Part shown: one piece after another, positions 51,483-59,900 of the stretch
Layout: every line of letters starts with the position of its first letter
Numbering within the stretch: the first letter of the stretch is position 1
Assembly: GCA_000317655.1 (NCBI GenBank)
Contig: CP003940.1
Span: forward strand, 682,001 to 746,000
Origin: Cyanobacterium stanieri PCC 7202
Lineage (GTDB): Bacteria > Cyanobacteriota > Cyanobacteriia > Cyanobacteriales > Cyanobacteriaceae
Length of the DNA: 64,000 nt
Direction of reading: 5' to 3'
Translations under genes and position numbers: made by a program
The notes under the pieces: model-generated
Database searches by the model: none
The model's input: the letters and a program-made list of their open reading frames with translations, nothing else
Told to the model about the DNA's origin: nothing

Positions 51483-53087
51483 ATGAAATATCAGCCAAAT
51501 CAAGATCAATCCACGAACTCCTCAGAAGTTCCTCCTCCTGTTGAACAAACAAAAACAATACCAATATCTATCACTTCAGATTATGAAGAACACTCAATTT
51601 CTATCCCCACCTCAAACCTAACAGCCGAACATCCCACCACCATAGAAGCAGATTGGTCTCCTTCAGTCAAAACCCTCCTCGATGATATTCCTGCATTTTT
51701 TCCCAGACAGTTGATCATCGCAGGGATAGCTTTTTGTACAGGGTTTGGTTTGTGGAGTTGGTACGGTACAGTAGATCAAATCAGTAAAGCACAAGGTATA
51801 TTAGTTCCCAAAGGAAGAACATACAAAATTGAAACTACTGAATTAATCAAAGTCAATGATATAGCTGTAGAAGAAGGAGAAGAAGTAACAGCAGGGCAGT
51901 TGATAGTTGAATTAGATACCGAACTAGCGCAACAAGAAATAATACGCTTAGAAAATATCCTAACAACCTATCAAGCTGAATTAGAACAAAAAAAATCTTT
52001 AAAAAATAAAATTGAAAACGATTTAAACACTCAACTAATGATTGCTTCAGCCAATCAAATGGCTCAAGAACAAGCTATTTTATCCGCTCAAGAAAAACGC
52101 CAGATAAATCTTCAACTTTTAAACCAACTCGATAATAAAATTCATCTTTATCAACAACGACAAAAACAAACTGAAATACTTTCATCCCTAAGTCAACAAC
52201 AACTACAACAATTACAAGAATCAAAAATTGCCCACCAGCAACGTCTTAATCGACTACAACCCCTAAGAGAAGTTTCTGCCGTTTCCCAAGACTTTATATT
52301 CAATGCAGAACACGCTCTTCGGGAAACTGAACAACAAATAACCCATACCCAAATGCAGGAGGTAGCCACCACCAGAGAGCAACTATTTCAGGCTCGGCAA
52401 ATATTAGATGAACTCCAAGCAGAAAAAATTTCAGAGCAAGGCAACCTATTACAAAGGAATAGAGAAATTGAACAATTACAAGCTCAACTAGCTGTTAAAC
52501 AAGGGGAAGCCGAAAGTATTGCGATTCAGGGTAAACAAAATATTCAACAAATAGAATTAGAAATTACCCAATTGTTGGGCAGAATCTCTGACACCGAAAA
52601 TATATTACTTGGTGAAAAAGCAAAACTTAATAATAAATATCTTAGAGCGCCTGTCAATGGCGTTGTCCTATCTTTAAATCTTGAGAATGAAGGAGTTGTA
52701 GTGCAACCCGGACAAACGCTGGCCGAAATTGTTCCCCATGGTGTGCCTTTGGTAGTCTCTGCCATTATTCCTAATCATGATGCTGGATTTATTGAGCAAG
52801 GGATGCCTGTACAAGTCAAAATTGATGCTTTTCCTTATCAAGATTTTGGTGTAGTAGCAGGAAATGTAACCCATATTTCTGCTAATAGTGAAGTCCACGA
52901 ACAATTGGGAAATGTTTATCAACTAGAAATAGAACTCGAATCCAATCACATTACCAAAAATCAGGAGATAGTTCCCTTCAAACCCGGACAAACAGCTAGT
53001 GCAGACATTTTAATTCGTCGTCGTCGAATCATTGATGTATTACTAGATCCCATCAAAAAAATTCAGAAAGATGGTATTGCACTATAG
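51483..53087 (+). CDS. HlyD-family membrane fusion (adaptor) protein
   Basis: A 534-residue periplasmic adaptor for a type I-like exporter. About 75 cytosolic residues precede one membrane helix at 76-95 (QLIIAGIAFCTGFGLWSWYG). Then comes the first lipoyl half (INDIAVEEGEEVTAGQ-like, near 125-145), a long Gln/Glu-rich coiled-coil hairpin (about 150-380) to reach an outer-membrane channel, the second lipoyl half (LRAPVNGVVLSLNLENEGVVVQPGQTL) and a beta-barrel domain. It is the natural partner of the C39-peptidase ABC exporter at 56995-60069, although that gene is about 4 kb away on the other strand. No TolC gene is present. Confidence 0.9.
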   Translation: MKYQPNQDQSTNSSEVPPPVEQTKTIPISITSDYEEHSISIPTSNLTAEHPTTIEADWSPSVKTLLDDIPAFFPRQLIIAGIAFCTGFGLWSWYGTVDQISKAQGILVPKGRTYKIETTELIKVNDIAVEEGEEVTAGQLIVELDTELAQQEIIRLENILTTYQAELEQKKSLKNKIENDLNTQLMIASANQMAQEQAILSAQEKRQINLQLLNQLDNKIHLYQQRQKQTEILSSLSQQQLQQLQESKIAHQQRLNRLQPLREVSAVSQDFIFNAEHALRETEQQITHTQMQEVATTREQLFQARQILDELQAEKISEQGNLLQRNREIEQLQAQLAVKQGEAESIAIQGKQNIQQIELEITQLLGRISDTENILLGEKAKLNNKYLRAPVNGVVLSLNLENEGVVVQPGQTLAEIVPHGVPLVVSAIIPNHDAGFIEQGMPVQVKIDAFPYQDFGVVAGNVTHISANSEVHEQLGNVYQLEIELESNHITKNQEIVPFKPGQTASADILIRRRRIIDVLLDPIKKIQKDGIAL

Positions 53088-53123
53088 TTCGTATTTTATC
53101 AATTTTTAACAAGGAAGTATATT

Positions 53124-53492
53124 ATGTTATCTGCTAATTCTTCAAAAACAAACCAACGAACGAAGAGTATGACCGAAGAGCAATTTGAAGAAATACTTAA
53201 CGCTATTTTGGCGGGGAAGTATTCTTGGGCTTGTGTCTTAATTTTGCGAGTGGCAGGTTATAACCCTCTTCATTATATTCCCTATAGAACTTATAACCGC
53301 TTAATTAAAGATAATCGCTTGGCTACCGTGCGGGATAAGTCTTCTCAGAATTCGTCATCTCTGCATCAATCAAATTCTTGCTCTGGTAAAGGAAAAATTC
53401 AAGACTTAGACTATCTAAAAGAAGTTAATAATGAAGAGCAAAAAGTCATGGGAGGTAATAAAAAATGGCACATTTTAGGTATTTTTAAATAA
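53124..53492 (+). CDS. HetP-family protein
   Basis: A 122-residue protein with an AAGGAAG ribosome site upstream. Residues 16-64 match the HetP domain: [20 protein letters not shown], then [20 protein letters not shown] and TYNRLIKDN. The rest is polar, low-complexity and poorly conserved in the family. In Anabaena HetP commits cells to heterocyst development and its gene adjoins hetC, an ABC exporter gene. Here it follows an hlyD gene by 36 bases and precedes the double-glycine peptides, with a HetC-like exporter in the same locus. This organism is probably unicellular, so the role cannot be heterocyst formation; a regulatory role in peptide secretion is inference. Confidence 0.82.
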   Translation: MLSANSSKTNQRTKSMTEEQFEEILNAILAGKYSWACVLILRVAGYNPLHYIPYRTYNRLIKDNRLATVRDKSSQNSSSLHQSNSCSGKGKIQDLDYLKEVNNEEQKVMGGNKKWHILGIFK

Positions 53493-53493
53493 C

Positions 53494-53506
53494 TGCCATT
53501 TTGGCA
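53494..53506. promoter_or_regulatory. TGCCA-N3-TGGCA palindrome, copy 2 (after hetP, before peptide 1)
   Basis: TGCCA-TTT-TGGCA begins 2 bases after the hetP stop and about 100 bases before the first peptide gene. As RNA it would form a short hairpin that could separate the hlyD-hetP message from the peptide messages; as DNA it could be an operator. Confidence 0.5.
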
Positions 53507-53595
53507 ACACAAATTACATTTAAGTAGTTATATTAGTGTTATAGAAGTTAATCAATAAAACATAACTTCTTAACTTTAAATAAGGAGAAAATCTC

Positions 53596-53805
53596 ATGTT
53601 AATTCAAGACATCAAATACGTAGAAACCGTTTCCCATGAAGAAGTGAAAGGTGGATTCTCTGAAGCATTAGCTAATGCAATAGCCGCAGCTCAGGGTCGT
53701 GCTATTTCTCTTACCAGTTCATTTACAGATACTTTTTCTTCCTCTGAAATTGGTGCGAAAATAGCTGTTTCTTTATCTGGCTCTTCTTCTTTTGCTGATG
53801 TATAA
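53596..53805 (+). CDS. Double-glycine leader peptide 1
   Basis: A 69-residue precursor with an AAGGAG ribosome site. The leader is 20 residues: M-x-I-x-D-I...EEVKGG, with the usual hydrophobic residue four before the cleavage point and Gly-Gly at -2/-1. The 49-residue core starts FSEALANAIAAAQGR and is Ala/Ser-rich, without cysteine. It should be cleaved and exported by the C39-peptidase transporter at 56995-60069. Function of the mature peptide is unknown; bacteriocin-like, signalling or matrix roles are all possible. Confidence 0.78.
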   Translation: MLIQDIKYVETVSHEEVKGGFSEALANAIAAAQGRAISLTSSFTDTFSSSEIGAKIAVSLSGSSSFADV

Positions 53806-54023
53806 AATAGACAGTATATAACTTTATTTATTATTGTCTGGATGAGTGTTTCAGTTATAAAACTATGTTTTATTGATAGTTTTAAAAGATATTTAATTTA
53901 ATAGAAAATATGATTATATTAAGTGAAATATCGTAACTTCTTTAAAATCGATGGTTATTATTAACTGAGACACTCTACATTGTTTTACACCAACAATATA
54001 GTTTAATCAAAGAGGCAAATGGA

Positions 54024-54311
54024 ATGATTATTATTGATTTAGATCACCATAACTTTATGGACATAGATTTTAACATCAATATTTTGGGTGGGGTTCTCAT
54101 TTCAGAAAATATCCAAAATAGAAAAAATGAATTTTTGAGTGCTTCTGGTATCCTTTTAGGAATGGCAACTTTAACGGCTAATGCTTCTGCACAAGGTAGT
54201 GTGGGAGCAATTACTGGGGTATTTGTTGATTCAGAAGTTAATACCGTCAATGGTTTAATTGTAAGTTCAGCCAGTTCAAGTTCAAGTTCTGTTGCCACCA
54301 GTCAACCTTAA
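54024..54311 (+). CDS. Double-glycine leader peptide 2
   Basis: A 95-residue precursor. The leader (23 residues) starts MIIIDLDHH and ends NINILGG; its first seven codons closely match those of peptides 3 and 4 at the DNA level. The 72-residue core is the longest of the set, with an Ala/Gly-rich middle (SASGILLGMATLTANASAQG) and a serine run near the end. There is no cysteine. The ribosome site is weaker (AGAGG). The core shows no similarity to the other four. Confidence 0.75.
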   Translation: MIIIDLDHHNFMDIDFNINILGGVLISENIQNRKNEFLSASGILLGMATLTANASAQGSVGAITGVFVDSEVNTVNGLIVSSASSSSSSVATSQP

Positions 54312-54407
54312 GAGATTACTTGAAATTTTTTTTATATCAATCATTAAATATCTATGTTTTTTAACTAGATATTTTTTTTGTTATTTTTTTAAATTGTTTT
54401 ATTTAAC

Positions 54408-54420
54408 TGCCAAAATGGCA
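54408..54420. promoter_or_regulatory. TGCCA-N3-TGGCA palindrome, copy 3 (upstream of peptide 3)
   Basis: TGCCA-AAA-TGGCA, same core and loop as copy 1, 76 bases before the GTG/ATG of peptide 3 and preceded by a T-rich stretch (54340-54404). Confidence 0.5.
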
Positions 54421-54496
54421 TCTCAAAGTGATTGTAGGCATTTATAATAGATACAAATAAACAAAATATTTTCTTTATTACAAGGAGTAAAAAGTG

Positions 54497-54733
54497 ATGA
54501 TTATTAATGATTTAGATGTCATGGAAGTAGTAGAAGATACTAAATTAGAAGGCGGTTTGGCACAGTTAAATTTTAATTTAGAGTTTCTGAGTATTGGTAG
54601 TTTAATTTCTCTTTCTAATGTGACGAGAGCAGAATTTTTAACTACAGAAAATCCTGGAATTGCTATTTCTTCTGGTAAGTTTAGTATCAATATGGTGGCG
54701 GGAGGAAACCTTGCTTTAGCGTTAGGAGTTTAG
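54497..54733 (+). CDS. Double-glycine leader peptide 3
   Basis: A 78-residue precursor from the ATG at 54497 (an adjacent GTG at 54494 is possible), behind an AAGGAG site. The 20-residue leader is MIINDLDVMEVVEDTKLEGG, closely related to peptides 4 and 5. The 58-residue core begins LAQLNFNLEFLSIGS and ends MVAGGNLALALGV; a second Gly-Gly in the core is probably not a cleavage site. No cysteine. Peptide 4 follows 34 bases later. Confidence 0.78.
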   Translation: MIINDLDVMEVVEDTKLEGGLAQLNFNLEFLSIGSLISLSNVTRAEFLTTENPGIAISSGKFSINMVAGGNLALALGV

Positions 54734-54767
54734 TTTTTTAAAAACCTCAATTTGGAGGATAAAATCG

Positions 54768-54953
54768 ATGAAAATTAATGATTTAGATCACATTACAAAT
54801 ACGTCAAGTTCTGAAAATAATCAGGTAGATGGTGGTATTCAAATCGAGGCTTTAACTCTTGCTTTTTCGGTCGGAGATAGTTTTGCTCTTGCTCGAACTT
54901 TTAGTTTTACTTGGGCATTTGCTCCTGGTCCTTTTGGCTTTTCTAGGATTTGA
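54768..54953 (+). CDS. Double-glycine leader peptide 4
   Basis: A 61-residue precursor, the shortest of the set, with a TTGGAGG ribosome site. The leader starts MKINDLDHI and ends NQVDGG (23 residues). The 38-residue core is rich in Phe, Ala and Ser (LAFSVGDSFALARTFSFTWA) and ends FAPGPFGFSRI, without cysteine. Peptide 5 follows 29 bases downstream, so peptides 3-5 look like one transcript. Confidence 0.78.
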   Translation: MKINDLDHITNTSSSENNQVDGGIQIEALTLAFSVGDSFALARTFSFTWAFAPGPFGFSRI

Positions 54954-54982
54954 TTTCATTATATTTAGAGAGGAAAATTTAA

Positions 54983-55207
54983 ATGATTATTAAAGATCTT
55001 GCATTCTGTGATGAGGCTTTGGTTTCTGAGGATTTGATTGAAGGTGGTGCTAGTTTTTTTGATGCTGGTTTTGATTTTGATTTTGATTTCGTTTTTGACA
55101 ATGCAGGGGCGGCTGCGGTTGGTTTTACCTTTGGTTTTGGTGTAGCTATTGGTAGTCGATTCTCTCTTGTGAATATTCAATCTTTTAGTCTTGGTATCAG
55201 AAATTAA
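54983..55207 (+). CDS. Double-glycine leader peptide 5
   Basis: A 74-residue precursor with a GAGAGGA ribosome site. The 22-residue leader starts MIIKDLAFCDE and ends DLIEGG. The 52-residue core begins ASFFDAGFDFDFDFVFD, an alternating Phe-Asp run that would favour beta strands, and continues with Gly/Ala/Phe-rich sequence (GAAAVGFTFGFGVAIGS). The single cysteine is in the leader, not in the core. It is the last of the five; a 254-base gap follows before the parvulin-like gene. Confidence 0.78.
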   Translation: MIIKDLAFCDEALVSEDLIEGGASFFDAGFDFDFDFVFDNAGAAAVGFTFGFGVAIGSRFSLVNIQSFSLGIRN

Positions 55208-55461
55208 ATCTAGTTATTGGTAGTAAGTAGTTTGGTGTAGGCTGTCAATTTTTAATTTGTTAAATTATCAGTTATTAACATAGTTGATTGCTAATTTTTT
55301 TTAACAAAAAAAAGTATGTCTATCATTTCATTTATACTACTTGCTACTTTTATTTATTATAAAATATCAATAATTTTAATTGTAATTAATTGTGTCATAT
55401 TTTGATAAAATTAAATTATGATTGTTTATTGTTTTAAATACTTTTTTAAGGAGATTTACAT

Positions 55462-56229
55462 GTGATTAATTCATTTTCTGTAGAAATAAATAAAACTATT
55501 GGGTTAAATGAATTTATTGATTATTTGAAAAAGAATTTTCAATTAAAGGATATATCACAGAAAATAATTGAGCAAAAAGTAGTTGACCGTAAGGCACAAG
55601 AGTTAGATCTTGTTATTACTGATGATGAAATACAGGAAGAGTGCGATCGCCAAAGACAAGAGAAAAGATTGGAAAAGGCGGCGGATACAATGGCATGGTT
55701 GACAGAACAAATGGTGTCGGTAGAAGTTTGGGAACAGGCGATTTATGATAAATTATTAAGGAAAAAGTTAGCCAATGAATTATTCGGGGAAGAGGTAAAG
55801 GCTTTTTTTTCTCAGAATAAAATTAATTTTGAACAAGTAGTTTTATATCAAATAATAGTTCCTTACAATAAATTGGCATGGGAAATTCTTTATCAAATTG
55901 AAGAAGAGGAAATGAGTTTTTACCATGCGGCTCATCTATATGATGTGGATGAAAAAAGACGTTTAAATTGTGGTTATGAGGGAAAAATTTATCGTTGGAG
56001 TCTTCCTCCTGATATATCTGCAAAGGTTTTTAGTGCGAAGGAAAAACAGCCCATCGTACCATTTCAAACAGAACAGGGCTACCATATTTTAATGGTGGAG
56101 AATTTTATAGAGGCGGAGTTGACGGAAGAAATATGTCATGAAATTCTTGATAAAATGTTTGAGCAATGGTTAATGACTGAAATAAGTTATGTGCTTCATG
56201 ATTCGGCTCCTAGAAATACCTCCCCATAA
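55462..56229 (+). CDS. Cytosolic SurA/parvulin-like peptidylprolyl isomerase family protein
   Basis: A 255-residue protein starting at GTG (55462), eight bases after AAGGAG. The N-terminal half is a SurA-N-like helical domain (QKVVDRKAQELDLVITDDEIQEECDR). The C-terminal half resembles a degenerate parvulin/PpiC rotamase (QIIVPYNKLAWEILYQIEEEEMSFYHAAHLY ... PFQTEQGYHILMVENFIEAELTEE, given here in two parts). There is no signal peptide, so it acts in the cytosol. Similar proteins are often encoded near C39-peptidase exporters in cyanobacteria, as I recall; a chaperone role for the precursors is inference. Its 3' end overlaps the opposite-strand gene by 60 bases. Confidence 0.72.
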   Translation: MINSFSVEINKTIGLNEFIDYLKKNFQLKDISQKIIEQKVVDRKAQELDLVITDDEIQEECDRQRQEKRLEKAADTMAWLTEQMVSVEVWEQAIYDKLLRKKLANELFGEEVKAFFSQNKINFEQVVLYQIIVPYNKLAWEILYQIEEEEMSFYHAAHLYDVDEKRRLNCGYEGKIYRWSLPPDISAKVFSAKEKQPIVPFQTEQGYHILMVENFIEAELTEEICHEILDKMFEQWLMTEISYVLHDSAPRNTSP

Positions 56230-56976
56230 TAAGAGGAATAGTAGCAAAATTAAGGGTATATGATTGGATGGTTCATTGACTTTCACACAGGTATTAATGT
56301 TGGTGGAGGTATAGTTACAGGATTCGGTTATGGCAATTAAGTTTATTAGGGTGGGTTCGTAAAAATATCTTTCAAAGGAAACGGATGTTTCAACACTGAA
56401 AAATTCTGAGTTAAGTTGATTTCCTAGTATAGATGTTGTGTTATATTCGGTGATAGTAAAATTAGGACTAGAGCGCAATGTAAAGTAGTCTCGACTTTCG
56501 CTATCTGTGGGATTGGTGTTAATAAGTGCAAACAGATCAAAGTAGTCGATAATTTCTTGGTTGGCACTATTTTGTAGTGCAAGGGATATTCTGCCAGAGG
56601 AACTAAGGCTATTGTTAATGGGGTTGGTGGTAAAGGTTTGGAGATTTAGGGCGGATGTTAGTTGAAAGTTAAATGTACTGTTGGCGGAAAGATCAAATCT
56701 TCCTAGTAAGGTTGTTGAGATGTTATTTCTGGCAATATATTCGTTGTTAAATCCTTGGTTGATGGTAAAATGTTCCCATTGCGATCGCGCTATGCCAATA
56801 TTATTAATTTGATCGGAGATAAAGTCGAATTCTCCGTCTATACTGCTTTGGGTTAGACCAGTTTGATCTATGATAATAGCTTGAACATCTACCTTTACGG
56901 TAACTTCTCTGGGTAATTGATTAAAGTCGTAAATAACCAGATTGATGGTGGAGGCAGAAAAGTTAAGAACAGCCAT
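56170..56976 (-). CDS. Hypothetical protein with a PEP-CTERM-like C-terminus
   Basis: A 268-residue protein of unknown function, Asn/Thr/Ser-rich and apparently beta-rich, with no clear N-terminal signal peptide. The C-terminus has the layout of an exosortase sorting signal: NEPSNHIPLI, then a hydrophobic stretch (LLLFLLLWGG) and a short arginine-containing tail (ISRSRIMKH). The Pro-Glu-Pro is degenerate (Asn-Glu-Pro). It starts 18 bases after the exporter stop on the same strand, so both are probably translated from one mRNA. It may be a surface or secreted partner of the exporter. Lack of a signal peptide is a puzzle if it is exported by Sec. Confidence 0.6.
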   Translation of the reverse strand: MAVLNFSASTINLVIYDFNQLPREVTVKVDVQAIIIDQTGLTQSSIDGEFDFISDQINNIGIARSQWEHFTINQGFNNEYIARNNISTTLLGRFDLSANSTFNFQLTSALNLQTFTTNPINNSLSSSGRISLALQNSANQEIIDYFDLFALINTNPTDSESRDYFTLRSSPNFTITEYNTTSILGNQLNSEFFSVETSVSFERYFYEPTLINLIAITESCNYTSTNINTCVKVNEPSNHIPLILLLFLLLWGGISRSRIMKHITYFSH

Positions 56977-56994
56977 AATTTTAATTTAGGGTTT

Positions 56995-59900
56995 TTAGAG
57001 ATTAAGTTGTTGCTGTACTAAATAAAAATAAAGTCCTTGGGATTTCATCAACTGATGATGGTTTCCTTGTTCGACAATAATTCCTCGATCCAACACTAAA
57101 ATATGATCTACATTTCTAACGGTGGATAGACGGTGGGCGATGATAAAGGTGGTACGATTGCGACTCATGCGCGTGAGATTGTCTTGGAAACGGCGTTCCG
57201 ATTCGCTATCAAGGGAGCTTGTGGCTTCGTCTAAAATAAGTATTCTTGATTCTCCTAATAAAGACCGTGCGATCGCAATTCGTTGTCGCTGTCCACCCGA
57301 AAAATTCATCCCTCGCTCACCCACTTTGGTGTTGTAACCGAGGGGTAAAGATTGAATGAAGGGATGAGCTTCGGCAAGTTTAGCAACCTCAATAACTTGC
57401 TCGAGGGAAAATTCGGGGCGATACAGGGTAATATTTTCAATGATAGTACCCGAAAATAAATAACATTCTTGGGGTACAACTCCTAACTGAGAACGTAGGG
57501 AATGGGGCGAAATATGTTCAATGTTATGACCATCAATGGAAATAGAACCAGAATCAGGATAGTATAATCCTTGTAACAGTTTAACTAAGGTACTTTTACC
57601 AGAGCCACTACGACCGACAATGGCGACGGTTTGCCCTGCTTTTACTTTAAAAGAAATATTTTGCAGGGTGTTACGTTCTTGATCTGATTCGTAGCGAAAA
57701 GTAACATTATCAAATTTTATATCCCCTTTAATGGCGGGTAACACTAACATTGGTTGACCGGGATTTTCCTCTGGTTGGGCAGAAAAAATATCATTCAGTC
57801 GTTCTACAGAAATTAAAACCTCTTGTAATTCATCCCATAGATTAGTGAGTGCCAACACGGGATTAATCACTTTACCAATCATCATATTAAAAGCGACAAA
57901 TTGCCCAATGGTCAACTGATCTTGAATTACTAAACTAGCACCATACCATAGTAAAGCTGTACTACCAAGGGAGTTGATTAAACCACTTGCCGCCTGAAGA
58001 TTGATGCCTAATTTTTGACTACGAAAACGAGCGTTTAGATAACTGGTTAAATGTTCTTCCCAACGCCAACGCAATTCTCTTTCGGTGGCGGTTGCTTTGA
58101 TGGTGGCTACTCCCGAAATGGTTTCTACGAGGGCAGAATTTTGTTCAGCGGAGCGACTAAAGACTTCTCGGGAAACTCTTCGTAATAGGGGAGTAGCCCC
58201 TAGGGTGAGAATCATGATAGGCGGAATTAATGCCAAAATAAGCATAGTGAGTTGCCAATTGTAGTAAAGCATTAATCCTAAATAGACAAATGCCATGAGG
58301 AAATCTAGCCACGCTAGGACTACTTGATTGAGTAAAAATCTTTGGATTTTTTGATTTTCATTAACCCTTGTAATAATGTCGCCGACATGGCGAAATTCAA
58401 AAAATTTGAGGGGAAGGAGTAGGGTATGTCGAATAAAACCGCTGATCATGGTTAGATCAAGGCGATTGGATAAATAACTGAGGAGGTATTGTCGGATGCC
58501 TGACAAAATAATCGTCCACACACCAAAAAATAAAACTCCTAGGGCAAATACGTTTAAACCTGTAAAACTTTTGCTGACTACTACTTGGTCTAAGATAATT
58601 TGAGTAAAGAGAGGACTTATCACCCCAAAAAGTTGGATTAAAAAAGAAACCACAATGATTTCTATGGCAATACTTTTATAGGGGGTTAGGAGCTTTAAAA
58701 ATTTGCCTAAAGATGGTTTTTCGTTAGGAATTTGGTTGAGGATTTCGGTGGGTTCTAATAATAAGGCATATCCTGTCCACCCTGCGAGGAATTCTTTGTG
58801 GGTGATGAATTTTTTGTTTTTGGCTGGATCTGCAATTAAGATGCGATCGCCCTTTACTTTATATACAACCACATAATGATCGCCCTGCCAGTGGGCAATC
58901 CAAGGTTTTTTTTGCTCTAATAGACTGTTAAAACTAGCTCGAACTGGTCGGGCTTGATAACCTATTTTTTCTGCGGTTTTTGCCAAATTTTTAAGGGATG
59001 ACCCTGATTTTCCTACATTGGCTAAATTCCTCAACATATTGATACTTAAACGTTTACCCCAATACTGAGAAATCATTGCTAAACAGGTAGGGCCACAATC
59101 GGCGGCGCTTTGTTGTTCTATAAAAGGGTATCTGGGGAAAAATTTATGGCGATGGCGTAAAGGTTTGGGAAATTGAATAGGTGCAATATTTTCCTGGGCA
59201 ATGGCTAGTTGATGATGATTATTGTTAGCCAGTTGGGGCGCTGATGTTTCATTGATGGATACGGGCAGAAACTCTTTAATTGTTCGAGTGCTTTTTTTGT
59301 GGGGTGTTTTGAGCATCTCTTGAAAGTTATCCCATGCTCGAGGGGTGACATAATATACATAAAGATTGGTTTGTGCCACCCATTCGGAGGTATTTTTTTC
59401 GGGATAACCCCAAGAATAACCCATGTCTAAATTCAAGTTTTCTACTTTACCTGCCCTCAACCAAAAATGTCCTAAGTTTGGTGAGGGTAATGGTTTACCT
59501 GCGGTTATGACTTTTTCTTTGAAGTGGGGTAACAGTAGCTGTAATGTGTGACTAGGAATATGGGCTAATTCTGTAAGACTTTTGATAAATACTAAGGCTT
59601 GTCTTTGTTTACTTTTGATTAGACAATATTCATTGAGTTGTTTTAGTTGTTTTAACCAAGGAATAAGATTTTTTGCGGCTATTTTGGCAACTAATACGGA
59701 ACTAGATGCGATCGCCTCATAGGAATTTACCACTCGATTCCATAAACAATCGGCTCCAAAACAGTCCCCTTCTGTCAGTAAATATACGGAAACAGGTCGC
59801 TCCTGTTTATCATTAAAACTAACTAAACGTATCTTTCCTTGACAAACAAAATAAAAATATTCATTTTGATTAATATCCCCACCCACATTAGTATTTTTGA

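Noticed and set aside
54044..54298. Minus-strand frame of 84 codons opposite peptide 2
   Set aside because: It has no ribosome site or family resemblance, while the plus-strand frame has the shared leader and Gly-Gly motif.
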